This document shows, piece after piece, positions 54,462-64,000 of a stretch of DNA of 64,000 bases. Source of the DNA: Didymella arachidicola (taxonomy: Eukaryota > Ascomycota > Dothideomycetes > Pleosporales > Didymellaceae). The stretch's first letter is position 1; every line of letters begins with the position of its first letter. Under the pieces are notes generated by a model. It searched no databases. It saw nothing but the letters and a program-made list of their open reading frames with translations, and was not told the DNA's origin. The stretch spans positions 1,240,001 to 1,304,000 of the forward strand of contig CM049992.1 of NCBI GenBank assembly GCA_016630955.3. Direction: 5' to 3'. The position numbers and the translations under genes are program-made.

Positions 54462-56186
54462 TATGTCTTTATGTATCTACGTACTAAGCTATAGCTTTCG
54501 CATATACGTGACCTTCTCCTCGACGCTACAATAGGACATCAGCCCTGATCTCGATGCACCATTGTGATCCATCCCACGCTCACGAACCCCATATCCCGTG
54601 CCTGCGAGCTCGATGTCGCATCCGCTCTAACCTGTTAACATGTTCCACTTTCCTCGTTTTCGGTGAAGATATGTTGAGCGTCTACGATGGCATTTGTCTA
54701 TCACATAGCGGCGGCGAGACGAGTAAGATAGGAACGCAAAAACCCCTTCCCTCCCCCTCAACTCAACACTTGGCTCTTATGGACAAGTAGTACAAAGCAA
54801 AAGTACTTTTGTCACTGCTCACCTCTCGCAGACAAATACAACCCCCCACCCCCCAAAAAAAAACCCTTTCTCCCCGCTAGATCCAGTACATAGGACCCTA
54901 ACGCTGACGCTGATGCTTACGCGAGAGGACTCTCGTCTCCCCTCCTCTCAGTCTCGTGCTGAGACCCAGAACCCACACTATTAGAACACGCACCGGTGCA
55001 CTATCGATCAACGCACTCCCCACAGCGCCATCGTTCACGCGGAACCCCTGGTATCGAAAGGTAATTCTGCATATCAAGACAGAAGAGTATGATGGTGTTA
55101 TGTTATGGGATTATGCCACGCTATGCTATGCTTACTATGCTTGCTGTGCTTGCTATGCAATGATGATCCAAGCAGCCGTGACTCTCGGCCAACGCCGTGT
55201 GTGTGGTGAATGAATAAGTGGGGAAAAAGAATATATTAAGGGTATACTATAACACTGTTAGAGTCCACGTCCGCAACAGCGTGTAGGTTAGCGAAACAAC
55301 GGGGAGTTAAGTCTACTATTAGGATTGTAGGTTAGTAACGGAGGCTAGTATTGAATGTTAAGATAGAAGATGGAAGGGGGTATAGTGGTGTTATGGTATT
55401 ATACGACAGTACGCTATGATATGCTATGCTTGCTGTGCTTGCTATACAATGATGATAATCCGAGCAGCCTCCCGCTCAACGCCGTGTGTCTAGTGAATAA
55501 ATGAGAGTGGAAAAGAATATAGTATGGGTATACCGTAACGCCGTCAAAGCACGTCTGCAACAGCGCATAGGTTGACTTGACTTCCGCCGGGATTACCGTG
55601 GTGTGTCGTCATGGTCGTGGAGAAGCTAATTCAGAACTCTTTTTGCGGGTCCGTGGACGCCGTGGATATGGTTCTCGAGGACGGGGATTTCTTTGTGAAG
55701 ATGCACCACCTCTTGTCTCGTGAGTTGATTGCTGCCTTCCCGCTTTGGACACTGGGGTCTTGTGAGCGGATCCTGCACTTCGTTGTACTGCTGCAGCGTT
55801 CGTTGTGCAAGGGTTTGCTTTCTGTCGGGAAGGTGGTTGATTGGAATCTCTTGCTTGTTGGTATCTTGGTGTGAGGTTCAGTATCGCGCCCTAGCGCTGG
55901 AAAAGAACCGGCTGGTGCGGTTCTTCCTGTCTTCTGGAACTGATCCTAGGGAATCATACTCTGCCCTAAGGACTCGCCTGCAACCTGGTCTATGGATAGG
56001 CTGTGCTGCATCATCCTCTTCGAAGACTCTGGCCCTGCAGGCTATTGTGAGCCTTCGCCGGAACGCGCTTTTCTCATCATGACAGCGCAGAGCGACGCAT
56101 TCGAGGGCACCGATGAGACGGCGCGCGCACGAGCGCGGCTAGTCCACAGGCATGCACCGGTCCGCAAGTGTCTCGCAGCGGAACCC
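54462..56186. other. intergenic with diverged direct repeat
   Basis: No gene is accepted. An 87-codon ATG frame at 55611-55874 (MVVEKLIQNSFCGSVDAVDMV...) is possible but unsupported. CT-rich and poly-A/poly-C tracts lie at 54750-54890. Confidence 0.4.
55076..55575 (+). repeat. two diverged direct repeat units of about 200 bp
   Basis: Unit 1 is about 55076-55290 and unit 2 about 55366-55573. They share the TATGCTATGCTTGCTGTGCTTGC-like core (imperfect TATGCT/TGCT tandem), then the AACGCCGTGTGT, GTGAATAA and GTATAC blocks and the GCAACAGCG end, in the same order with substitutions and small gaps. This is an old tandem duplication, not coding. Confidence 0.7.
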
Positions 56187-57951
56187 CTACTCCTCGTGCA
56201 GCTGGTGGGTTGGGCATGCGCCACGTCCCTTCATCTTCCACCACTCTTTGATGCATTTCTGCAGATTGTCAGTTGCATGTCGTCGAGGCGTTCCGTACAG
56301 TACCTACCTCGTGGAACTTGCACCAGCACACTAGCCGGGCCATCTTGTCGCCCGCTTGGAACTCTTCAAAGCAGATGACACATTCAGCCTCGGTGCCGTC
56401 TTCATCGACGCAGTCCTTTTCAGTGGCGATGTAGGGAAACATGCCTCGTGCAGCATGGCTGTGTCGGTGCGACGATCCTTCGCCGGCCCCTGCACTGCTC
56501 ATTCCACGAGTACGAGTCGTAGGTAGGCTCGCAGACGTCTGCACTTGTGGTCGTGTTGTAGCAGTGATGGGAGCTGGTGAGGAAGAATGTAGGGCGATAC
56601 ATTCTTCAATGTGCTGCGAGCGTGCCGAATCATCGCCGTTCGGTCCCTTCTCTGGCAGCTCTCCTCCGCAGATAGGGCATTCGTCCTCTTCGGCGATCTG
56701 ACGTCGAGGTCGAGGGTTCAGCTGTTGGATCGGGGGTGGCCCAGAGGGTATGTACATTTGCCGTGGAAACATGTCGCCTGTTCTTGCAGAGCTTGAGCCC
56801 GACCCGCGATGATTCTGTAGAACAAGGTCGAGGCCAGACGGTGGGCGTGAAGAGGATGAGCCTTCGTGCTGGCGAGGGTACACGTGTCCGAGGTTTGGCA
56901 GAGGTGATGGCCAACGGTCCTCGTTGTGTGAAGCATCGTGGTAGCTAACGCGTCGATTGCTGTTGGAGCTACGCGACGATTGTGATTGTCGTCGCTCGTT
57001 GTTGGGGGCAATCTGCACGCCGGATGCGGATCGATGCGAGCGATGGTAGGGTGGTATGGCGGGAGGATATTGCGGTGGCAGGCTGTAGTTGGGATCTGGA
57101 ACGCAAGGATTGCAGACCCGTACTTCCTCGCCGCCGCCGAGAGCTGGGTTGCGGAAGGGGCCGAAGTTGGACATGGGATTTGCTTCTTCGTCGCCGGTGA
57201 GGTCGATGATGCTGTTGGAGGCATCGGTCGGGGGGTGGACTATGAACTGGCGGGGTATGGTGATGCGGTGCGGCGAGCACTGCGAGCACACGACGCGGCC
57301 ACACTTCCTACAGTGGTGCTTCCTGAACAGGAACGTGAACTGCTGGCTGCATACCGGGCAGGAGGCGACGTCTGCGTCGGGCTGCCACGGCGGCAGCACC
57401 AGGTCGCTCTCCCGCCTGAAGGGCCTGGGTGGCTGCGAGGGAGCGTAGTTTGGTGGGGGCGGCGGCGGCGGCGGCAGCGGGCGTTCTCGCAGCTGCGGTG
57501 CGGGCGACGAGTCGACGACGATGGCGTCGGCGCTGGAGCCCGCGTGCGAGCTGCTGTGTGTCCTCATGCTCATGCCGGAGCCTCGTCGTATGGGAGAATC
57601 GGCAGTCGTGAGGCGCCGCTTGCGGTCGGAGGAGCTGCCAGAGGACGACGTATCGGTGCGCAGGGGCGGTCGCGAGGGAAGAGCGAGCGGCGAGGTGTAC
57701 GAGGGAGAGTCTGTGTGCGAGGGGGCGGTCGAAGTATGGGTCGGTTGGGGGCGCATGCGGGCAGGGTCTCCGCCAGCTTCCCTGAGGAAGTCGACCCACG
57801 TCTCTCCTCCGTAGCCGTCGCCGCGAGGTTGGGCGAGGAAGTGCGAGGCAACGGCGCCGTGCAGATGGCGGTGCTGGGGCTGGGGCTGGGGCTGGGGCTG
57901 GTCGGGGCTGTCGACGCTGTTGCGGGCGAGCTCGTCGCTGGAGGGGTTCAT
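56187..57951 (-). CDS. FYVE-RING protein, Pib1-like E3 ubiquitin ligase
   Basis: Exons 56308-57951 and 56187-56258 give 571 aa. Intron 56259-56307 (49 nt) starts GTAGGT and ends CTGCAG; splicing completes the RING finger. N-terminal ~180 residues are Gln/Pro/Ser-rich with a PQPQPQ run encoded by a GGGGCT tandem. FYVE domain, about 188-283: WQPD, CPVC, RKHHCRKCG, VRVC; it would bind PI3P on endosomes. A C2HC finger sits at about 425-451 (CPICGG...HIEEC), UBZ-like. RING at about 524-566: CVIC, CWCKFHEKC, CPTH. Order FYVE then RING is that of yeast Pib1, an endosomal/vacuolar ubiquitin ligase, but the extra finger and long linkers differ. Confidence 0.9.
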
Positions 57952-58823
57952 GCTCGGCGGGCGTCTTGCTTGTCCGGTCTCTACACGTCTTCACGTTCGG
58001 CGGTGAAGCGTGCTGGGAAGCAGTCGGCGGCTCACGGCGACATGCCGCCACACCTGCTGCGAGCAGAGATGCTGGTTAGTAATGCTGTCGGCGGCGAGTC
58101 TGTCGTCTTCTATCAGTGACTGCCTCCTGTCCTGCCTTGACGGCCTGCGGCCTACAGTATCACGGCGAAGCGTCGCGGTTGCGGTGAGGCGCGGAGGTGG
58201 GTGGGTCCCTCTGTTGACCGCGAACTAACGTGGATTAGACGCCTTCTGGTGAGCACAGGGAAGGGCCGTTTTGTCAAAGCTGTCGAGATAGATGAAGAAG
58301 CGGAGGCCAGAGCGTGTCGTTGCCAGGCTCTATGTAGTCCACGCCTGAATGGTCTTATGCGTGCTCGGTGCGCCATGCATCGTCGTGAACCCACCTCAGG
58401 CCGTCATCGAGACGCTAAGATAAGAAGCCGCACAGCCGCACAGGCCAACTGCTGGCAGTCTGCTGCAACGAGACGCCGCGATCCGCTGCCCGCCACCGGC
58501 AACCGCTCGTATCACGCCACCAAGGGCGAGCAAGTGCCTTCATAATGCTGATATTACTAGCTATATGCGACTGGCTCCGCAGACTCTGCCCCAGTCTACA
58601 ACACCCAAACCAGCTACCTGAACGACCCTCAGTATGCACCCCTCCAACAGCCCAATGCTACCCCAACGCCAAGAAACGACCGCTTTTGCTGAGAGAGGTG
58701 CGAATGTACAGCCGTTATGATTATTAAATATACTATCGCTGAAAAATTGCTCGCTTGAACGCCACCCATGCACTGTACTGGACAATGTCCGCACCAACGC
58801 ACACGGGCAGACGCGTCCGGCCA
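57952..58823. other. intergenic, no gene seen
   Basis: Between the start of the FYVE-RING gene and the 3' end of the TRP-like gene; likely carries the promoter of the former. Confidence 0.4.
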
Positions 58824-61800
58824 TCAGAGTTGTCTTGACCTTCGACTCCGTCCGCTCATATGCGTGCTACCGCTCTGGCTGCGATCGACAATCTCGGCCC
58901 GTGCCTCGACGTCTGCCCCGTCGTAGCCATCACGGTGGAAGCTGTCTTGGGTCCTATGGCCCTGGACATAGCCTGTGCTGACCCTGGCGTTGCTTCCAAT
59001 CGCTGGTGGTGGGGCCAGTGCCTGCCGATACACGCTTGATGCTGCCGAGTGCCCTGGTGATCGCTCAGGCGAAGGTTCCGAAGAGCCAAATGGTAAGCGG
59101 ATGGGCAAGGTGCCGCCCGTGGGTTGCAGGTGCTCGTTGCTCTGCAGTATCGGTGGGCTTCCATCCATGATCCTTGACAACCGCGCATTGTTCTCAAGAA
59201 TCGCTGCTTCAGTCGACGCTGTCCGCCTGGAGCTTCTCCTGGGTATCGAAGGTACCCCGCCTCGTCCTCCGCGCGTCGACCGACGGGACACACGCGACCC
59301 AACTCTACTAGGAAGCTCAATGCCGCCGCCCGTCTCAATAGGCCCTAGCATGGGAGGAATTGCCGATACTCGGTTCGTTGTGTCGTATTCAAATGAGTCC
59401 TCGTCAGAAAACTCGGATTCGCTGTCGCTCGATTGCGATCGTCTGCTGCCGCCAGCCAACACGCCAGCCGGTGCTACATTGCGTGGCGGGCTCTTCTGAC
59501 TCTTCTTCGATTCTGGCGACTCAGGATGATCACGGTATGGCTCTTGTGTAGGTCGTGGCGTTGTTTCGTGTTCCTCTTCTTCGACGGCCATCATCTGCGG
59601 CGGCATCCTCGTACTCCTGACAACCTCAAAGCCCTTGCTCTTCTCCTTCTTGCGACCACCACCTAGTAAGTTCAAGCTCTTAAACCACCCTGTGGCAGAC
59701 GACACAGGACTCATCGGATCCGCGGGTCCGGTCTTCAGCTTCCTGCTGGGTTGTGATGATAGTGCGGGTCCTCTTAATCCATAGTAAAAGTCAGACTCTC
59801 GCACCGAGTAGTCTGTGTTATTGCGGCGTTCAAGATTCGGGTCCGAATCGTTCTCGCGGTTCATGCGTAGGTATGCCGGCGATGCTCGGGAAGGCCCCTC
59901 GCCGATGTCGTGGGCGGCTTCAATGTCCATCTGATCTGAATAAGGTGTGTCGACAATGTCTGCGCTCCCTGGTGGCTGCGGCCCTCTACCACGCGTACCT
60001 GGTCCTATCGAGTCCATGGTATTGGTGCGTACGCGGGGTGGTCTGTAGTAAGGATCTGCCGCATCTAACGTTGTGCCCATCGTCGGTCTCCGCGAGCTCT
60101 GGCCGGAACCAGCGCCTAAAAAGTTGAACGGCATCGCATTAACCCCAATTGTACCTGGACTGTTGCCCTCACTGAAGTCAAACCCTCCGCTCCGACGGTG
60201 CTCGTCTAGGTCGTATGGCTGGTTCAGCAGTACGCCAGAGCTGGCAGACATACTGCGCGATCGACTGTCCATGAGCTGGATATTCTTGTGCTCGTCGGTA
60301 GCAAGCATTGCTGCGTTGGAGTTGAGACTGCTGCGTTGTGTGCGATGGTTTACTCGCTTCGAGAGCTGGCGTTTGCCGAAAACTTTAGTGAGACCACCTC
60401 TGGTGTCGGCGCCAGCACCCGACAGTCGTGCAATAACCTCGACGATGGTCTGCAGCGCGTTGAGAAGGAAACCAAAGACCAGTACCACGGCGTGGAGGAG
60501 TAAGATCGCGTACCCGATCCAGCCTTTCGACGACTCTGCGACGTCGAGAGACGGGACGAAGGCGACCGAGAGGAGGATGCAGGTAAGGCGAACGACGGAG
60601 AAGAAGGTGTGGTAGGCGTTCATCGACGTATTTGACTGAAACGGCCGGAAAGCATGGAGGGTTAAAATTAGGATTACTTCGCAAACGGCGAGCGTGATAA
60701 GTTGAGCAATACCAGAGGGCTGTATAGCTCCGATGGCAATACCTCGTATAATGGTCAGTAATACAGGAATGAAGGCGAATGGTGCGGCATCGTCCGAGTA
60801 TGTGTTGTATAGCGGTCCGTATGTCAACACAGTTGGAAGATCGTCAAAGAGGTGGGCGCGCGGTCGTGTCGTGAAAATGAGCCAAAAGATCCAGAATGCT
60901 ATCCCCATGACGCCAAAGAGAAGCACCGACGCAGAACCAACCACAGATCCAGGCGATCGCGGGGCCGTGACCAACTGGAACAGCGACAGTGCAATGATGG
61001 GCAACATGAAGTAGTTGAAGACAATGCGGACAATGTTGCCGGCGGTAAATGCCCAGTTCTTTCCAGTGAGATCGCCGTCGTTGGTGTTGGTCAATAGCCG
61101 CATGAGCCACCGCGCAATGAAGCCAAGCTGTGTAAGTGCAATGACGATTGCGATGAGGACAAGGAGAAAGATGGCCATGCAAGCCCAGATATCGTGCTCC
61201 TTTGTCATGCCGACGTATTGACCAAGTCGAGTCAGCCCATAGGTGCCGTTGACGATGTAGATGCCGTCGTCGAGACTTTGTGAACCGTTGCCCTTGCTCA
61301 CGAAGCTTTCGTTCCATAGAAGTACAGACCAACTAGCCTGACTGATAACCGGTTGGAAAAAGCCAGGATAGTTTAGCGTGAGACTGCCAGCGAGGACGAT
61401 GAACTGAATGTACTGCAGACAATCACCGAAGCCTGGAGTGACAAGGCGCAAAAGATCCTCATCACGACCATAATTGCTCGTCCAATGGAAGATATTTGAT
61501 GTTCCCCACGGACTGCAGGTGGCTGCAAAGATAGTCGCAATGCCCACGAGGATAAGGACAGCAGCCGGAAAGTAGCAGAATACATCCGAGAGTCGCTTGC
61601 CCAGGTCCGGTGTGATGTTGGCAGAAACGCAACCAAGGGTGTAGGCTTCCTTGCGGCCAGATATGATGCGGAATTCCGATGCCCATGTTGAGAAAGCATA
61701 AGTGCTGGAGAAATTGTGTGATACGGTGAACGCTGGAAGAGTCGTAGGATCGCTAGCGTTGGCAGAGAAAGCCGGACCCAAGGGACACTCATAACCAGTA

Positions 61801-62231
61801 TCTTTCACTAGGTCCTCGCAGAATTGTGTGCCGTTCGGAGTCCACGATGAGTATGTTAGTGTCTTGAAGTCTGATAACAAGGTGGTGTATTTATTGTTAG
61901 CTTGGTTGAGATCTTCGATTTTTCCAGTTATCGTGGTCGTGCTATTGGGGTCCGTCCATGCTTCTGTATCGGTCGAAGGGGGCAAAGGGCTCGTGTCAGT
62001 CTGGCCTGTGACGTTCCCATATACGGTGACGTTCAAGTTGTGCGTAGGATTGTCAGTGTCGAACGCTGCCCACACATACATAGGCGTGAACTTGAGGTAG
62101 GGTATATCATCACCGAGGGTAAGCGGCGTCAGGCAACTGTCGAAGTTTATGAATATGGCGTTTGCGTGAGGAAGGAACGAGGCGAGGACGAGAAAGAAGA
62201 GGGTGGTCGGCAGAGCGCGCAATGTAGCCAT
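58824..62231 (-). CDS. fungal TRP-like ion channel (Pkd2/flavin-carrier family) with long C-terminal tail
   Basis: A single open frame, 1135 aa from the ATG at 62231, chosen because it starts a clean signal peptide (MATLRALPTTLFFLVLASFL...). An in-frame ATG at 62363 would put 44 basic residues before it. Residues ~25-230 are the extracellular ML-like/TRP_N domain with N-glycosylation sites and paired cysteines. A TRP-type multi-helix region follows (about 320-760) with VFCYFPAAVLILVGIATIFAA, IWACMAIFLLVLIAIVIALTQLGFIA, VFNYFMLPIIALSLFQLV and YAILLLHAVVLVFGFLLNALQT. The C-terminal ~370 residues are Ser/Pro/Arg-rich, disordered and acidic in parts. Relatives (fission yeast Pkd2, budding yeast Flc proteins) act in calcium signalling, wall integrity and FAD transport. 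Confidence 0.92.
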   Translation of the reverse strand: MATLRALPTTLFFLVLASFLPHANAIFINFDSCLTPLTLGDDIPYLKFTPMYVWAAFDTDNPTHNLNVTVYGNVTGQTDTSPLPPSTDTEAWTDPNSTTTITGKIEDLNQANNKYTTLLSDFKTLTYSSWTPNGTQFCEDLVKDTGYECPLGPAFSANASDPTTLPAFTVSHNFSSTYAFSTWASEFRIISGRKEAYTLGCVSANITPDLGKRLSDVFCYFPAAVLILVGIATIFAATCSPWGTSNIFHWTSNYGRDEDLLRLVTPGFGDCLQYIQFIVLAGSLTLNYPGFFQPVISQASWSVLLWNESFVSKGNGSQSLDDGIYIVNGTYGLTRLGQYVGMTKEHDIWACMAIFLLVLIAIVIALTQLGFIARWLMRLLTNTNDGDLTGKNWAFTAGNIVRIVFNYFMLPIIALSLFQLVTAPRSPGSVVGSASVLLFGVMGIAFWIFWLIFTTRPRAHLFDDLPTVLTYGPLYNTYSDDAAPFAFIPVLLTIIRGIAIGAIQPSGIAQLITLAVCEVILILTLHAFRPFQSNTSMNAYHTFFSVVRLTCILLSVAFVPSLDVAESSKGWIGYAILLLHAVVLVFGFLLNALQTIVEVIARLSGAGADTRGGLTKVFGKRQLSKRVNHRTQRSSLNSNAAMLATDEHKNIQLMDSRSRSMSASSGVLLNQPYDLDEHRRSGGFDFSEGNSPGTIGVNAMPFNFLGAGSGQSSRRPTMGTTLDAADPYYRPPRVRTNTMDSIGPGTRGRGPQPPGSADIVDTPYSDQMDIEAAHDIGEGPSRASPAYLRMNRENDSDPNLERRNNTDYSVRESDFYYGLRGPALSSQPSRKLKTGPADPMSPVSSATGWFKSLNLLGGGRKKEKSKGFEVVRSTRMPPQMMAVEEEEHETTPRPTQEPYRDHPESPESKKSQKSPPRNVAPAGVLAGGSRRSQSSDSESEFSDEDSFEYDTTNRVSAIPPMLGPIETGGGIELPSRVGSRVSRRSTRGGRGGVPSIPRRSSRRTASTEAAILENNARLSRIMDGSPPILQSNEHLQPTGGTLPIRLPFGSSEPSPERSPGHSAASSVYRQALAPPPAIGSNARVSTGYVQGHRTQDSFHRDGYDGADVEARAEIVDRSQSGSTHMSGRSRRSRQL

Positions 62232-64000
62232 GGCCGAATGCTGCTGCTGCCGCCGCCGCCGCGGTCGTCGCGGTGGATGTGTGTGCTCGTGGGAGAGTAG
62301 CTTGCGTTCTCTGCCGCCGGGGGGCATTGGCGTGGCCTTGCGCGGTGTAGTCACTGCCATCATTGTCTGCAGTTTCCCTTCATGTTCGGAGCTCGCGCTA
62401 TCTCTCGACGATGATGCGTCGTGCCGTGGGCGCAACGAGTGGCTGGCCCTCGCTAGCGGTGTCGTATGCGCGGGATGCTCGTATGACGTGGTATCGCGAA
62501 CGGGGGGATGTCGATCCGGACAGTGATCGATGCTGGGGGGCGTGGGTAGCAATAGAACTTTCGCAGCCAGCGTAGAGGGCTGGTCGCACGCAGGACGGGG
62601 ATGGCCTGCTCTGGCTAAAACACAGGGGCGGCGGAGAAATGGCGAAGTGCTGGCGGCGCGACGGTAGCTGGTGGATAGCCGGTCCAGATGATTACAGCCG
62701 CAGCGAGAACAGCCTTGTAGCGAATGTACGAAGCAAAAAACAGCAGGTGCTCGTGTAGTCGGCTGAGGCAGGCGCTGCGGGGATTTGGAGGCGAGAAAGT
62801 GTAGCGCAACACGGTCAAGACACTAGTTGGGACACATAGTTGGCCTCGTATAGAGAGATGCGCCAGTGCGCACTACAGCCGTTGCGCCTGAAAGCCCCAA
62901 GACAAAACCATGGGTGGCCGCAAAGGAGGCGGTGTCGAAGATAAGATCTGCACGCGGAGGTGGATGGGACGGTGAGCAGGCCTCAACAGCAGCACAGCAA
63001 CGCGGGCGACAGGCGCGAGGTTGGCGTCGTCATAGTCGCGCTACAGGACCCTGGGACATGGAAATCTTTACTACAGTACACTTCTGCTAACTTCCGGGAA
63101 CCTGCCAGCCGTTGCTGGCCCATCAGACACCGCGACCCGGGCGGGCTAGGGCACCCTGATTGGATCTTTGCTGCGCTGCTATTTCAGGAGCTCGAGCCTG
63201 CCCGTTCTGAACGCCACGCGCGTTAGTGCGCTGCCATTGCATTGCACAGGAGGAAGAGCCTGCTCGTCTATAAGAGCTGACATATGTCTTTCTTTGACAC
63301 CACCATCATGCAGCTCTCGTCGGCGAATGGCACAGGGATACGCGCTGATTATCGTGTTGAGTGGTGCAGCGTAATGGATACCAACAACGCGGTGCAGCAC
63401 AGCCACACTCTGGGTAGATCACAAGAAAAGACCCACATAGTTTCATCTCGTAGGGCAACACGGCAACACGGCAACACGATCAACGCGCCTTTGTTTCACC
63501 GACGCTCGCTTGTTGCTGCTGGCAATCATCCGAGACAGCTCCTACGAGCGATTCAGTTGGACTTCATACTGCTTGATGCATCGACCATACTTCCAGAACG
63601 GTTTAACAGTCGTATTCTGCCCCACAAGTTCGCAGCATCTGGCAGCGGAGCATACCACGGCGGTCTATCGACCGGTTTTCCTGGTCTGTTGTCTTTCGAC
63701 CCATCCCAATCACCGAAACTCTAGCACGAGCTGCCTTGAAGTAGATTGTAGCATTGTAACCATCATCACCCGGTCTGATATGTCACGTGACCTCCATGTC
63801 CACCTGGGCGGTCATCCTTATACGAGCACCTGTTTTATTTTAAGCAATTGTATGAGTGTAGCTTGCAATTGATATCGCATCTATGACTGAGAAGCATCCA
63901 GCTCCCGCAGGTCGTTCTCCCCGCAACGCGCCCGAATGTAACGTTCGCGACCTGGTACCAGGCACGACTCGCATCCTCTCTTATCGCGTGATCTCGCAGG
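62232..64000. other. intergenic at right edge, no gene seen
   Basis: 5' region of the TRP-like gene, then about 1.5 kb with only short frames. Confidence 0.4.

Noticed and set aside
56986..58119. Plus-strand frame of 377 codons over the FYVE-RING gene
   Set aside because: It is antisense to a gene with FYVE and RING motifs; its length reflects high GC.
58975..59499. Plus-strand frame over the TRP-like gene tail
   Set aside because: It is antisense to a 1135-aa coding frame and has no domain.

Overview
The window is nuclear DNA from a filamentous ascomycete (Pezizomycotina, probably Dothideomycetes). The evidence is short introns of about 44-70 nt with GTAAGT/GTGAGT/GTAGGY donors and CTAAC-like branch points, fungus-specific families (HET domain, SAT4/rhodopsin-type membrane protein, fungal P450, fungal TRP-like channel, GH5 exo-1,3-glucanase, Kre9/Knh1-type GPI protein, JEN-type carboxylate transporter), a tRNA-Val with a tiny intron, and transposons carrying stop codons of the type left by repeat-induced point mutation (RIP). 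Exon boundaries below were read by eye from splice signals and frame continuity. Only models whose spliced length is a multiple of three are given as firm.

Layout. (1) 0.4-21.1 kb, ordinary gene space: SAT4-type membrane protein, P450 (divergent from it, with a 178 bp MITE between them), three proteins of unknown function, an F-box/2EXR-like protein, an RD-rich protein, a small DUF7053-like protein, a coiled-coil protein, and a HET-domain protein with two overlapping upstream ORFs. (2) 21.3-29.8 kb, a transposon nest: a nearly intact Fot1/pogo element on the minus strand, the RNase H and 3' end of a RIP-damaged LINE ending in a CCAA microsatellite, the 3' end of a second pogo element, a 5'-truncated third pogo element, and a fourth that is intact (640-aa DD35D transposase, terminal repeats, TA duplication) and shares one TA with the third. 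(3) 29.9-33 kb: a two-exon methyltransferase and a JEN-type monocarboxylate transporter. (4) 33-38.6 kb: gene-poor, containing only a tRNA-Val(AAC). (5) 38.6-44.7 kb: mitochondrial Bax-inhibitor/GHITM-like protein, Kre9/Knh1-like GPI wall protein and exo-beta-1,3-glucanase, the last two both cell-wall related. (6) 47.2-54.5 kb: a dead Mutator-like element with a 9 bp target duplication, a BED zinc finger-TENA/THI-4 fusion gene, and a decayed Fot1-like element whose transposase ends in a zinc knuckle. (7) 54.5-64 kb: a diverged direct repeat, a FYVE-RING protein and a large TRP-like channel.

The host genes are not organised as a biosynthetic cluster; most look like independent housekeeping or accessory genes. 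The most informative feature is the contrast between transposons with many RIP-like stops (LINE, MULE, the 52.6 kb Fot1-like element) and the intact pogo element at 27.7 kb, which looks recent. I saw no defence system, secondary-metabolite backbone gene or viral gene.
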